Positions 15,747 to 25,895 are shown, numbered from the stretch's first letter. The stretch: DNA of 47,160 nt from an uncultured Prevotella sp. (GCA_900317685.1 ONHQ01000022.1:1-47160), one strand, 5' to 3'. Numbers and translations: made by a program. The notes: generated by a model not told the origin, from the sequence alone.

Positions 15747-18700
15747 TTATCTTGTCAAACTAAACTTGACACTGAGTCCGAAGTCCTGCGTCGTCGTCGG
15801 GTAACTGTTTGACGAGAGCAACGGCGTGTTGGTCTGACGGTCGAGATAGAAACTCATGGTAAGAAGCTTCGACAGTGTGTAGTCAGCCATGAGCGAAAAC
15901 TTGAACGCCGTGTTGCCACTGCTGGCCGTGGAGCTTACCGTAGCGATGTCGCGGAGAATGCTGGCCTGCTTGCGATAGGAGAGATCGAGACGTATGTTCA
16001 GGTCGTGGTTGGCACGTCCGCGGGCGTTGCTGCGGCTCTCTTGCTTGTTGTTGCGGCTGTTGTTGCCTTTTCCCTTGCTCTTCACGCTGCGGTTAGTGCC
16101 ACCGCCACCGAAGAGATTGAAGTTGTTGATGCGGTAGCCCAAGCCAAAGGTCCAGTCTTTGCTCACTGCCTCGTTGATCTGTGCACTTGTCATCGAAAGG
16201 GCGAGGACGCGGGTCTGACTGTACTCCAGTTTGGCTGTGAGGTTGTTTTGCAGCGTCACGTCGACACCGAGCAACGGAGCAAAGGCTTCGTTGATGCTCA
16301 CCGTAGAGATGTTGTACATCGAGCTGGGGATAGGATTGCCTGTCGTAGCGTCGGTGATGAAGCCCATGCCTGCTCCCATGAGCGACTGGAATGTGGAGTA
16401 GCTCTGGTAAGAGCCGATGGCGAAGATGCTCTTATAGCTATGGTTCAGATTCACGCTCTTGAAGATGTCCCGTAGCCATGGCAACTTGCCCAGTCCACTG
16501 TAGCGCAGTGTCCAGTTGGGCAGCATGTGGGCCAGTGACGGGAAAAGGTCGAGTCCGCTGTTCATGCTCGTGTAGGCTTTGAGGAAAGCCGGGATCATCA
16601 CGTCGGCACTGTAACCGTTTACTCCGCCGTTGGCTGCGTCGAAAGTCTTGCCCGCAAGCGTCGTCCCCTCGGGATAGACGGTACCCGCATAGCGGCTCTC
16701 CACACGCTGGCGGAAACCGTCGAGCGAGGCGCAGAACTTCTCAAAGGTCTTGCTGCGGAAGCCATTGTTGGCGTTGCCCATGCCCTCGAAGGCTGAACCT
16801 AATGAGAGCGTAGTCATCGTGAAGGTACCAGTCTGTGTAGTGGGATTGCCCACATACATATATTGTATACTCTTCGCCGTGGTGTTGGTGCGGCTGGCGT
16901 TGAGGTCGATCTTCAAGTTCTTGATGGGCTCAAGCGTCATCCTCAGCTGCAAGTCCTCGGTCTTGTTGGTGGTGGCCGGTGTCGCCACTCTGTCAGCCAT
17001 CAGCAGCCAACCGCGGTTCTTTGCCTTGTCGATGTAGCTGTCGCCCATCAAGCCAAAGGCAAAGTCCAGTCCGGGTGAGAGGACGCCCGCATTGGTGTTC
17101 TTGGTCTGTCCAAAGGCATCACCAATGTTCGGCATGAAGCCGGGCAGCGCCATGGAGTATTGATTGCGGTAAGACACGCTGATGTTGCGCACCATCATGG
17201 CCACACGGGCCAGCACTTGTGCGGTCTTGTACCATCCCTTTTCGTCGAGTGCAGGCTTAGCCATCACGGAGAGCTTCAGCTTGGTGACAGAGTCCACCTT
17301 ATTTATAATACGTATGCGGTTGTCGTCGAGCTTGCGGAAGCGCAGCTTTACCTTATGTCCCTTCTCATCTTTTGCCGCAACGATGAGCCGTTTGGTATGC
17401 TTGCCGTGGTTGACGATGAGGGTCGTATCAGGGCGCAATGTGATCTCTTTCTCGTAGGTGTTGCGGTTGCGGGGCAGTTGCTTCTTCTTTTCTTCTTCGG
17501 CTTTGTTCTTGGCGCGCAACTCTTTCACAGCCAGGTCGGGATCCTTTCCCTCGGCAATAGCTTTCTTGCGTGCTTCTTCCTCTGCCTTCTGCTGCTTCTG
17601 TCTGTTCGCCTTAGCCTGCTCTTTCTGCTTCTTCTGCTGGTTGATCTGATACTGGCTTGTCTCCCGATTGAAACGCTCATTGGCTTTCTTGAGGAACGGA
17701 ATATGGTTATAGAGCTTCACGAGGTCGAAGTTGCCCGTGACGTTGAGCTGACGGTTGTTCTGAATCGTATTGCCCAGCGACGTGCTGTCTTCAAGCAACG
17801 TACCACGCACCCAACTGTAGTTGGAGTTGTAGGTAGCATTGGAGGTCACCCAGTCGAAGATGGGGATGAGATTGAGTGGCAACTGATACGACAGGTTGAA
17901 GTTTTGCTGATAGTCGAGCGGTGTGCCGAAGTGTCTGATGCTCTGCCATACGCTGTCTTTCCATGCTTGGTACTGCGTGGGGTAGAGGTCTTTGTTGATC
18001 GCTGTGTACGGTTCCTCTATCTCGGCGTGGGTGGCGCTTTGGAAGCTCATGTGGATGTTCTTGGTGAAGTCCCAGCGGAGTTGGAACTCACGGTTCCAGA
18101 GGAACTGCTCGGAGAACGTCAGTGGCAGCTGATTGTTTTCCGTAGCCTCCATGTCACGCTCCTGGAACTCATAGTACGAGCGCGTCATCTCAGAGTTGAA
18201 GCTGACGCTTTGTGGCAGGTAGTTCAGTCCCAGTCGCTTGGGCAGATCGAGCCACTTGCTCTTGCTCTTCATCTTGCGGAATGGCTCCCAAGTCTTGTAC
18301 ACAGGAGTCCAGGCATAGTCCAATGCGCCGCGCCAGTTGTCCTCATTCTCGTAGACCGTCGTCTCGCCCTGCTTGTGAGAGTGGGAGTGGCTATAAGAGA
18401 AAGAGAAGTTGGCAGGATCAACGGGCGTCGGATGCCGTTGGTTCTGAATGCCGATGCGGGCGTTGGAAACCGAGAAGTTGGTGGTGATAGCTTTCGTCAC
18501 AGCAATGTTCTCGATGGAGTCGTGCTCCTGCTTGTTGGCCGTACTCTCAAGCGCATCCTTGAGGAGCATGTCTGTGTCGAGCGGATTGTATTTCGGGCGT
18601 GTGACCTGTTTGGTGACACTATAGTAGAGCGGTGCGGACACCTTTGCCTTGTCGGGGAAGAACTTTCCAAGTTCAAGGCTGGTGGTAAAAGCCACATTGC

Positions 18701-21700
18701 TTTGGTCGTCGGTGGTGCGTTCGCTGACACCACTCTCCAGTCCGCCAAAGCCTTGTGAGACATATCTGCCTTGCATGTTCATGGTTCCGAGGTCAGAGAG
18801 CTGCACGTTGAGGTTGCCATTAGCCGCCCATCCGCCAGTGTTGTTGTATTCTCTCAGCCTTAACTCATTGACCCATACCTCACCGCTCTTCTGTTCGGCA
18901 CTGAGGTTGCGCACGCCGATGATCATCGTCTTCACCTCGCCGAGTGTCGGGTTACCCATCACGGTGACCTTGTTTTGCGGATGGTCACTGTCATAGCCGG
19001 TATAGGGACGTGCAAACGAAGCCAGTCCTTGCGCCTTCTGTAGGTTGCGCTCTTTCTTGATCTTCGTGAAAAGCGAGAGCGGAATGTCGAGCATGTTGTC
19101 CTCAGGCCACACCGCACGTGCTCCTTCTGCTGAGAAACGGCTGTACGATCCCGGGGCTGTGAGCTTCAGAGGAATCTCGTATTCATAGTAGTTGCTCTTA
19201 TAGTCTGAGCCCAGTCGGATGAATACGGCGAGTTGATTGTCCTGCAGGTTGGTGACGTTCTGCTCGTTGGCATTGGCATGCACAAACATCTGCAACCGCT
19301 TATACTGGCGCAGGTCGAGTGTCGTATTCTTATAAACGCACTTCGACTCGCCCGGTGAGAGCTGGTTGACATTGATGTCGAGCGCCTGCTCGTTGTCCTG
19401 TACAAGTTGGGTGTTGTTGGGATCCTGTCCGCGTTTGATGCCCGGCGGCAGCACATAGTTGACTGGTTTCTTATCGCTGTTCTCCTCGATGTTGACAGAC
19501 GCAGTCGTCATCGAACCAGTCTGTGCTCCGCTGTTGTCGAGGTTCTGCTCATAGACGCGCCAGGTGCCTCGCACGAGGTCGAGACTACCGAAACGAAGGA
19601 TGATAGGATGCTTGAAACCAGTGAGGAACATGCGCATGAAGCGGATGCTCGTGAAGTCATTGATGCTTCCTACGCGCTGCTCAAACTCTTTGAGAGGGAT
19701 GCGGAAAAGGTACCAGTCGATCTCTGTATCGTTCTTACCATTGCGCAGCGTGGGCTTGGTCTCACGCTTGTCGACGATGTAGTTCTTGCCAATCTCCAAA
19801 TCTTCGGGACGGATGGAGACGTGGTACTGGAAGTATTTCTCGTATTCGTTGAGCGTGTAGTCCTGGTTGATATCCTCCACGTCAGGCGTACTCTTAATAG
19901 AGGTGTCGTAGCGCTCTGTGCGTCCGTCGCTGTCGGGAGAGTTGCCCTGCGGGTTGTTGATGTACTTATATCGGCGGAGAATGCTGGCCTTCATGTCGTC
20001 GTAGTCCGAGCCACGGAAATAGTGGTAGTCATCGTGGGCCGGGTCAGCCCAGATAGAATCCCACACTGCCTGGTTGACCTTTCCCTGCACAGCCTTGAGG
20101 AAGTCCTGATACGAGTCAAAGGTCTGCTCTTCACTGTCGTTGAGTCCGTTGAGACCTACGTCCTGCAAAGCACGGCTGCCCTTGGTGGTGGCGAAAGCAT
20201 AGGTGACATTGGTTGTTGTCGGCACTTTGCCCCACTGTGTGAAGACATAGCTGTTGGAGCCGTCGACAGGCATGCTGCTCTCTGCAAACTTCTTGCCATC
20301 GTGGAGCACATCTTCCGACACCTCGCCGAGATCGATGTAGAAGTCACCGCCGTAGTCGCTGGCATTGCCGGCCTGACGCGAGTGGATGAAGGGATCCATC
20401 ATCCAAAACTCCACATACTCTATGTTGGCTGTTTGGAAGTCGTTGGTGTCAAGCTTGCGCATCATACCGCCCCAGTGGCGTGTGGGGTTGTTGAGCGAGC
20501 CGTCGGCGGCGAGGTCGGGGTTGAAGTTGTAAGGGCCGCGCTCGTTGGGGTAATAGGCCAGGTTGAGAACGGACAGTGTCGACGTGGCTCCGTTGTAGGT
20601 GCTTTGGTCTCGGTTGGGATAGAGTTCCTTGACGTAAACCTCGCGCACGTAAGGGTCGCTGAGCTGATTGAGGTCGCTCTTGATGTGTCCCGGGGTGAGC
20701 GAGGAACTCAGACGGGTGAAGAGCGGGTCAATGGTGTACCAGGCGAGCTGCGAACGGTTGAAGCCTGAGCGCAGCGTCGTGTTGTCGGTGTGCTCCGGGA
20801 ACATTGAGGGCACACTCGACAGCTGCCAGTTGTAAGGTGTGGAGACATCAATCTTGTCGGTTGTGTTCTCAAAGTCGTCGAGATAGGACGCATTGTCCTG
20901 CGTGCCATGGCTCTGTCCGGCGATGAGTTGTGCAAACTCACCGGTGAAAGAGATCTGTGAGGGTTGTGTCAGATGGAGCAATGGCAGTTTGTCGAGCATG
21001 TTGGTGAGCCACTGACTCTCATGCTTCCAATTGATGTTGAGTCCCCACAGTGTGTTGTTGACAGGCTCAGCGCCCATCGATACCTTTGTGGTGAGAGCCT
21101 GCTCGGAGAGGTGCTGAAGCGTTCCTGAGAGTTGGAAGTTCTTGGAGAAGTCATACTCCCAGTTCATGCCGAACATTGTTTTCCGCTCTTGTGCATAGTC
21201 GCTCTGGCTCTCCAACGACACGTTGACTGCGGTACCTGCGTCGATGATGCTTTGGTTGAGAATGGTCACCTCGCCGGCGCTGTAATCCACGCTATAGTCG
21301 GAACCTTCGGTCAACTTCACGCCACCGGCAGTGACAACGACGGAACCTTGCGGTACGTTATACGCGCCGAGAGAGATGACGTTGGCCTGTGTGCCGCGGA
21401 ACTGTCCCTGCAACAGATACTTGTCTTTCTCTGCAATCTGCTTGGCAATGGTCTTTGTGGAGTCGTAGAGTTCGGTGAAAGCATATTTGGAAGCAGTGGC
21501 AGCAGAGACTCCTTTGCCCACGAGATAGTTATAGAGATAGCTGCCGAAAGGCTCTGCTGCCGGGAAGAAGACGCGGCCGTCGCTGACGGTGTAGCCCTCG
21601 ACGAAGTCGAAATAGCCGTTGGAGTGAGCCTTGTTGTTATTGTCAAGACGGTCAGCGCCGAGTACCTTGATGAGCGTCTGGCTCTTCACCTGTGGCTCGG

Positions 21701-23450
21701 GGATATAAGAGAGATAGACTCCAGTAGTGTCGCTCTGGTATTTCACGTCGAGGCGGAACTTGTCTTTCTCTACAGAGGAAGCCAGGTAGTAGACGTTCTT
21801 CATCATCAGCGGCCAGTTGCCTTGTGAGGGGTTGTTGCTGGTGTTCTTGAGCGATTTGACGAAGAGAGCCTTGGAGGCATCAGTAACATCGCTGGCAAAC
21901 TCACCGACCTGATAGGTTCGTCCACCATAGGTGTACTCGTAGGCGATGGCGAGCACTTGGTCGGTCTGCAAGGCTGTCCGCAATGAGACATAGCCCATTG
22001 CATTGTTGATGGAGTATTCAGAAGAAGAGAGCAGACGTGCACTCTGTAACTTTTCATAGTCGTTGCCACCCACAAGACCGGCACCGTCGAGTACCGAAGA
22101 TGTCTGGTCGATGTCACGTGCTGTAGCATACTGTCCCGTCAGCGTGCTGTACTCTGTGTTGGCATCGTTCGACGGCACGGGCTGCCCGGTTGTCGTCCAT
22201 TTGTTGCTGCTCACCTTGCTGTTCTCACCGAGATCGGTCAGCGCAATGATGTTACGTGTATTAGCGGTGTTGCCACTTTTGTTTGTCACCCAGATCTCCA
22301 CACGGTTGATAGTGACGCCCGTGGTGAGATTGGGTAGCGTTTTCATGGCCGCATCATAATGGTCATGGAAATAGCGGGCAAGGAAGAAGTGACGGTTCTC
22401 CTCATAGTCTGAGGCATCAATCTCAAAGGGAGTGAGCTGCTTGCCACCGGAGCTGGAGACACTTTTAGAAGTACTCTTCTTCTGTGAGGCCACCGTTTGC
22501 AGTTTCAGCTTACCGAACTGCATGTCGGTGCGGATACCGAAGAGACTGCTGGAACCTTGGATGAGTGAAGAGTTGGAGGGGAAGGAGACATTTCCAGCCT
22601 CGACGAGTTTGATGATCTCGTCTTCCTTGCCGTCGTATTTCAACTTCATGTTCTGCGCATCGAAGTCGAAGGTAGCGTCGGTGTTGTAGTTGAGGTTGAG
22701 GTTCACCTTGTCGCCGACCTTACCGTTGACGTTGAGGTTGATCTTCTCGTCGAAGTCCATTGTGGTGGTCTTGCGGTTTCGGATTGGCAGCGACGGGTTG
22801 TCGATGTTTTTGAATGTAGCGCCAAACTTCAGTTCTGCTGATCCTTGCGTCTTGATGCGCACACCGCCGGGGCCGAAGATCTTCTCCGCTGGTCCCAGAT
22901 CGAAGTGCATGTCGGTGAAGTCGAACTTCTCCTTACCTTTTGCTTTGTATATCTCGTCGTTCTTACCCCGAAAATAAGCGTTGCGCCAGTTTTTCTCGCT
23001 CCACCTCATATACTCCTCGGGCGTCATCATGATAGGAGTGGCGAGATAGGTCGATCCCATCTTCGTTCCAATGATGTAGACGTTGAGACTGTCGTTGTAG
23101 GTCACCTCATATTTCAGTCCGTCGGGGCGCTTCAAGTCAAGGGCGCTTTGGTTCAGATCATCGTAGGTGACAGGCATGGTGCGCTGGATCTTCCAACGCG
23201 GATGGAGCAGTGAGTCGGGGATAGAATCTTCTTCTGCTAACAGCGGCTGCGCTTGTGCATGGATGTTGCCTTGCTTGTTGCCGGCATTTTGCGACTTATT
23301 GTTTCCAGCGTTTTGCCCTCTTTGGCTTTGTCTGTTTTGGTTTTGCGGCGTCTTTACCACTTGCGGCGACCAAGGCATAGCAAGGGCATAGCTGACTGTG
23401 ATGACAGCCAGCACAAGCAGGACTACAATATGGTAATGACGATGTCGCAA
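15747..23450 (-). CDS. sprA: Type IX secretion/gliding outer-membrane translocon protein SprA (Sov)
   Basis: SprA is the giant outer-membrane beta-barrel through which type IX secretion substrates pass. The 2567-aa length, the N-terminal signal (HIVVLLVLAVITVSYALA), the early SprA_N-type segment (YEVTYNDSLNVYIIGTKMG), repeated long beta-strand regions and a C-terminal strand ending in aromatic-F-S-L-T-R fit the family. A low-complexity K/E/Q-rich stretch lies around residues 1920-1990 (KQKEQAKANRQKQQKAEEEA). No ATG precedes the signal peptide; the only sensible start is TTG 23450, one base after the ruvA stop, which implies coupling to ruvA. Adjacent ruvA is the arrangement I recall in other Bacteroidota. 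No other secretion-system genes are in the window. Confidence 0.93.
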   Translation of the reverse strand: MRHRHYHIVVLLVLAVITVSYALAMPWSPQVVKTPQNQNRQSQRGQNAGNNKSQNAGNKQGNIHAQAQPLLAEEDSIPDSLLHPRWKIQRTMPVTYDDLNQSALDLKRPDGLKYEVTYNDSLNVYIIGTKMGSTYLATPIMMTPEEYMRWSEKNWRNAYFRGKNDEIYKAKGKEKFDFTDMHFDLGPAEKIFGPGGVRIKTQGSAELKFGATFKNIDNPSLPIRNRKTTTMDFDEKINLNVNGKVGDKVNLNLNYNTDATFDFDAQNMKLKYDGKEDEIIKLVEAGNVSFPSNSSLIQGSSSLFGIRTDMQFGKLKLQTVASQKKSTSKSVSSSGGKQLTPFEIDASDYEENRHFFLARYFHDHYDAAMKTLPNLTTGVTINRVEIWVTNKSGNTANTRNIIALTDLGENSKVSSNKWTTTGQPVPSNDANTEYSTLTGQYATARDIDQTSSVLDGAGLVGGNDYEKLQSARLLSSSEYSINNAMGYVSLRTALQTDQVLAIAYEYTYGGRTYQVGEFASDVTDASKALFVKSLKNTSNNPSQGNWPLMMKNVYYLASSVEKDKFRLDVKYQSDTTGVYLSYIPEPQVKSQTLIKVLGADRLDNNNKAHSNGYFDFVEGYTVSDGRVFFPAAEPFGSYLYNYLVGKGVSAATASKYAFTELYDSTKTIAKQIAEKDKYLLQGQFRGTQANVISLGAYNVPQGSVVVTAGGVKLTEGSDYSVDYSAGEVTILNQSIIDAGTAVNVSLESQSDYAQERKTMFGMNWEYDFSKNFQLSGTLQHLSEQALTTKVSMGAEPVNNTLWGLNINWKHESQWLTNMLDKLPLLHLTQPSQISFTGEFAQLIAGQSHGTQDNASYLDDFENTTDKIDVSTPYNWQLSSVPSMFPEHTDNTTLRSGFNRSQLAWYTIDPLFTRLSSSLTPGHIKSDLNQLSDPYVREVYVKELYPNRDQSTYNGATSTLSVLNLAYYPNERGPYNFNPDLAADGSLNNPTRHWGGMMRKLDTNDFQTANIEYVEFWMMDPFIHSRQAGNASDYGGDFYIDLGEVSEDVLHDGKKFAESSMPVDGSNSYVFTQWGKVPTTTNVTYAFATTKGSRALQDVGLNGLNDSEEQTFDSYQDFLKAVQGKVNQAVWDSIWADPAHDDYHYFRGSDYDDMKASILRRYKYINNPQGNSPDSDGRTERYDTSIKSTPDVEDINQDYTLNEYEKYFQYHVSIRPEDLEIGKNYIVDKRETKPTLRNGKNDTEIDWYLFRIPLKEFEQRVGSINDFTSIRFMRMFLTGFKHPIILRFGSLDLVRGTWRVYEQNLDNSGAQTGSMTTASVNIEENSDKKPVNYVLPPGIKRGQDPNNTQLVQDNEQALDINVNQLSPGESKCVYKNTTLDLRQYKRLQMFVHANANEQNVTNLQDNQLAVFIRLGSDYKSNYYEYEIPLKLTAPGSYSRFSAEGARAVWPEDNMLDIPLSLFTKIKKERNLQKAQGLASFARPYTGYDSDHPQNKVTVMGNPTLGEVKTMIIGVRNLSAEQKSGEVWVNELRLREYNNTGGWAANGNLNVQLSDLGTMNMQGRYVSQGFGGLESGVSERTTDDQSNVAFTTSLELGKFFPDKAKVSAPLYYSVTKQVTRPKYNPLDTDMLLKDALESTANKQEHDSIENIAVTKAITTNFSVSNARIGIQNQRHPTPVDPANFSFSYSHSHSHKQGETTVYENEDNWRGALDYAWTPVYKTWEPFRKMKSKSKWLDLPKRLGLNYLPQSVSFNSEMTRSYYEFQERDMEATENNQLPLTFSEQFLWNREFQLRWDFTKNIHMSFQSATHAEIEEPYTAINKDLYPTQYQAWKDSVWQSIRHFGTPLDYQQNFNLSYQLPLNLIPIFDWVTSNATYNSNYSWVRGTLLEDSTSLGNTIQNNRQLNVTGNFDLVKLYNHIPFLKKANERFNRETSQYQINQQKKQKEQAKANRQKQQKAEEEARKKAIAEGKDPDLAVKELRAKNKAEEEKKKQLPRNRNTYEKEITLRPDTTLIVNHGKHTKRLIVAAKDEKGHKVKLRFRKLDDNRIRIINKVDSVTKLKLSVMAKPALDEKGWYKTAQVLARVAMMVRNISVSYRNQYSMALPGFMPNIGDAFGQTKNTNAGVLSPGLDFAFGLMGDSYIDKAKNRGWLLMADRVATPATTNKTEDLQLRMTLEPIKNLKIDLNASRTNTTAKSIQYMYVGNPTTQTGTFTMTTLSLGSAFEGMGNANNGFRSKTFEKFCASLDGFRQRVESRYAGTVYPEGTTLAGKTFDAANGGVNGYSADVMIPAFLKAYTSMNSGLDLFPSLAHMLPNWTLRYSGLGKLPWLRDIFKSVNLNHSYKSIFAIGSYQSYSTFQSLMGAGMGFITDATTGNPIPSSMYNISTVSINEAFAPLLGVDVTLQNNLTAKLEYSQTRVLALSMTSAQINEAVSKDWTFGLGYRINNFNLFGGGGTNRSVKSKGKGNNSRNNKQESRSNARGRANHDLNIRLDLSYRKQASILRDIATVSSTASSGNTAFKFSLMADYTLSKLLTMSFYLDRQTNTPLLSSNSYPTTTQDFGLSVKFSLTR

Positions 23451-23451
23451 A

Positions 23452-24072
23452 CTACTTAATTCTTTTTAAAGCTTCTTTTACAACCATCTCCACAGCGAGG
23501 TCGGGCTGCTCGGTGAGGATGGCGACGACGACCTTTGCGGCCGGTGCGGGCGAGAAGCCCAGCATAGTCAGTGCGGCCACGGCTTCGTCTTTGACGGCAT
23601 TGTTCACAGCCGGCGACTCGTTGCGGCCCGATGCCACATGGAGCTCGTCGGCAATGCCCGATGCCGCGATCTTGTCTTTCAAGTCGACGATGATGCGCTG
23701 TGCAGTCTTCAGTCCGATGCCCTTCACGCCTTTGATGAGTTTCTCATTGCCACTGGCGATGGCATCACAGAGCTCTGCTGGCGTCATGGAAGACAGCATC
23801 ATGCGCGCCGTGTTGGCTCCTACGCCACTGACGCTGATGAGCATGCGGTAGAGCTCGCGTTCCTGACGTGTGGCAAAACCGTAGAGTGTGAAGTTGTCGT
23901 CGCGGCCGCCTGTCTGGAGTGATTCGTGAACGAGGAGCTTCACCTCTTTCTTGCCCTGAATGGCAGTGTAAGTGTTGAGCGAAATGTTCAGTGCGTAGCC
24001 TACGCCGGCTGCCTCTACTACGGCAAGCGCCGGTGTCAGTTCGGTCAGCTGACCATGGATGTATTCTATCAT
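23452..24072 (-). CDS. ruvA: Holliday junction branch-migration protein RuvA
   Basis: RuvA binds four-way junctions and loads RuvB helicase. This 206-aa protein shows the N-terminal OB fold (MIEYIHGQL to VGYALNIS), the HhH region ([21 protein letters not shown] and [24 protein letters not shown]) and the C-terminal RuvB-contact domain ([19 protein letters not shown]). Length matches the family. It lies one base upstream of sprA on the same strand. Confidence 0.96.
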   Translation of the reverse strand: MIEYIHGQLTELTPALAVVEAAGVGYALNISLNTYTAIQGKKEVKLLVHESLQTGGRDDNFTLYGFATRQERELYRMLISVSGVGANTARMMLSSMTPAELCDAIASGNEKLIKGVKGIGLKTAQRIIVDLKDKIAASGIADELHVASGRNESPAVNNAVKDEAVAALTMLGFSPAPAAKVVVAILTEQPDLAVEMVVKEALKRIK

Positions 24073-24277
24073 TTTGGGGTCGTTGTCTTTTATTTATTAA
24101 TGTGTGATGATAAGATAACGTGAGAGGCGGGGGATTATTGCATCAGAAGACATGAAGCTACTGCAAAGCAGCAGCGAACAGAACCCAGCCAAAAGAAAAG
24201 GGCGAAAGCAGGCAAAGCCCAGCAACAAAAAAGAGAACGAGGGTAAAAGCTAAACGGCGCAAATTTCCCCTTAGAAG

Positions 24278-24309
24278 TTTGGGAAGATGAAAGGAAAAGC
24301 GTAAATTTG
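24278..24309 (+). promoter_or_regulatory. Consensus Bacteroidota promoter abutting a start codon
   Basis: TTTG (24278-24281), a 20-base spacer and TAAATTTG (24302-24309) match the consensus exactly. With the usual start site a few bases after the -7 box, the transcript would begin within about five bases of the ATG at 24319. Confidence 0.7.
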
Positions 24310-24318
24310 CAGGCAATT

Positions 24319-24696
24319 ATGGGAAGAAACAAGTTTTCACAAAAGGAAATAGAAAAGATCGGCAAGCTGCTGCGACTGAAAAACTCCGTCAACCGTGGCA
24401 AGCAAAAGCTTATCCGTCATGAGCTGAGAGTGGATTATGAGTTCAACATCTCAGACTTCAATGAGCCGGGGAAAGCCTTTGGCGAGGAAGAGTTGCAGGA
24501 TGCTGTGAAGCGTGGTGCCATTCAGATCCTTGATGATGCAACCATCGAGGCAATGAAGGCCAAGCGCGCCCGTGACAAAGCGCGGGACGAGGCGGCGCGT
24601 GAGCAAGCAGCGGTGGAAAGCGGTGAGCAGACCGACTGGAAGAAAGCCATGGAAGAATGGAATGAATGGGAAAACGGTAAGCAACAGAAAGATTAA
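24319..24696 (+). CDS. Conserved-looking small charged protein, unknown function (125 aa)
   Basis: The protein begins MGRNKFSQKEIEKIGKLL and is highly charged. A segment around 28-52 (KQKLIRHELRVDYEFNISDF) is followed by a long Lys/Arg/Glu/Ala-rich helix (AMKAKRARDKARDEAAREQA) and an acidic, Trp-containing C-terminus (MEEWNEWENGKQ). I do not recognise a family. The in-frame ATG at 24307 falls inside the -7 box and cannot be used, so the start is 24319. The gene is monocistronic by position, divergent from ruvA and followed by ddh with its own promoter. A cytoplasmic nucleic-acid-associated role is only a guess from charge. Confidence 0.75.
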   Translation: MGRNKFSQKEIEKIGKLLRLKNSVNRGKQKLIRHELRVDYEFNISDFNEPGKAFGEEELQDAVKRGAIQILDDATIEAMKAKRARDKARDEAAREQAAVESGEQTDWKKAMEEWNEWENGKQQKD

Positions 24697-24745
24697 TAAA
24701 TACCAATAAATTGCAAGGGAAATGCTGTTTCTAAGAAAATATTGT

Positions 24746-24753
24746 TACCTTTG
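24746..24753 (+). promoter_or_regulatory. -7 box upstream of ddh
   Basis: TACCTTTG matches the consensus. It leaves an untranslated leader of roughly 130 bases before the ddh ATG at 24894, long for this region. No known riboswitch fold was recognised in the leader. Confidence 0.5.
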
Positions 24754-24893
24754 CATAGTACGACGGTGGGCATTCGTTAGCAAAGCGTGCAATTGCTTGA
24801 ATGCAACGTAAGCATTGGCAGGACATGCGGCCGCCCGTAAGATACATGACCCGTTCAGAAGATATACAACCAATAATACAACCAATAAGAGAA

Positions 24894-25793
24894 ATGAAGA
24901 AGATCAGAGCTGCTGTGGTAGGCTATGGCAATATTGGCCACTACAGCGTACAGGCGCTTGAGGCTGCGCCCGATTTCGAGATTGCCGGCATCGTTCGTCG
25001 TCAGGGCGACAAGGACAAACCTGCAGAGTTGGCTGCCTACGAAGTCGTCGATGACATCGCCAAGCTGAAAGACGTTGATGTGGCTATTCTTGCTACACCG
25101 ACACGTACTTGCCCCGACATTGCAGAGAAGATCGTAGCGTTGGGTATCAACACTGTAGACAGCTTCGACATCCACACGTCTATCCTCGACTATCGTACAC
25201 GCCAGATGGAGAACTGCAAGAAGGCAGGCCGCGTGAGCGTCATCTCGGCAGGATGGGATCCGGGTTCGGACTCTATCGTACGCGTGCTGTTGGAGAGCCT
25301 TGCTCCTAAGGGACTTAGCTACACCAACTTCGGCCCCGGTATGTCGATGGGACACAGCGTGGTGGCACGCTCCAAGAAGGGCGTGAAGAACGCATTGTCC
25401 ATGACCATTCCATTGGGCGAGGGCATTCATCGCCGTATGGTCTATGTGGAGTTGGAAGACGGTTACACGGTGGAGCAAGTCTATGACGAGCTCAAGGCCG
25501 ACGACTACTTCGCCCACGACGAGCTGCATGTCTTCGCTGTGAAGAGCGTTGACGAGGTACGTGATATGGGTCACGGCGTGCACATGACGCGTAAGGGTGT
25601 GAGCGGCAAGACTCAGAACCAGCGCTTCTCTTTCGACATGAGCATCAACAATCCGGCACTTACCGGTCAGGTGCTTGTCAACGTAGCCCGTGCCTCCATG
25701 CGTTTGCAGCCGGGATGCTATACCATGCCTGAGATTCCTGTCATCGACATGTTGCCGGGAACACGTGAGGAAGTGGTAGCTACGCTCGTTTGA
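24894..25793 (+). CDS. ddh: meso-Diaminopimelate D-dehydrogenase
   Basis: Ddh makes meso-diaminopimelate in one NADPH-dependent step from tetrahydrodipicolinate, ammonia and reductant, supplying lysine and peptidoglycan. The 299-aa protein has the Rossmann motif GYGNIG (10-15), an NADP-favouring VRRQGDK stretch and the family segments SFDIHTSI, SAGWDPGSDSIVR, NFGPGMSMGHSV and the C-terminal NVARASMRLQPGCYTM. I chose ATG 24894 (MKKIRAAVVG) because upstream in-frame ATGs lie in the leader and would add 31 unrelated residues. A strong terminator follows it. Confidence 0.95.
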   Translation: MKKIRAAVVGYGNIGHYSVQALEAAPDFEIAGIVRRQGDKDKPAELAAYEVVDDIAKLKDVDVAILATPTRTCPDIAEKIVALGINTVDSFDIHTSILDYRTRQMENCKKAGRVSVISAGWDPGSDSIVRVLLESLAPKGLSYTNFGPGMSMGHSVVARSKKGVKNALSMTIPLGEGIHRRMVYVELEDGYTVEQVYDELKADDYFAHDELHVFAVKSVDEVRDMGHGVHMTRKGVSGKTQNQRFSFDMSINNPALTGQVLVNVARASMRLQPGCYTMPEIPVIDMLPGTREEVVATLV

Positions 25794-25817
25794 TCTTTAG
25801 CCTATTCGGGCAATAAC

Positions 25818-25865
25818 AATAAAGTCTATTATGCCGGTCGTGCATAATAGACTTTATTTTTTTGC
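25818..25865. terminator. Strong Rho-independent terminator after ddh
   Basis: A perfect 17-bp stem (25818-25834 with 25842-25858) with a 7-base loop is followed by an uninterrupted T run. The A run on the left arm makes it likely to work for the convergent phosphoesterase gene too. Confidence 0.9.
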
Positions 25866-25895
25866 CCCTTTGCTTCGGAATATCTCACCGTATTG

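Noticed and set aside
17160-18758. A 532-codon open frame opposite sprA
   Set aside because: Low-complexity Leu/Val/Arg-rich translation, antisense to a clear SprA sequence.
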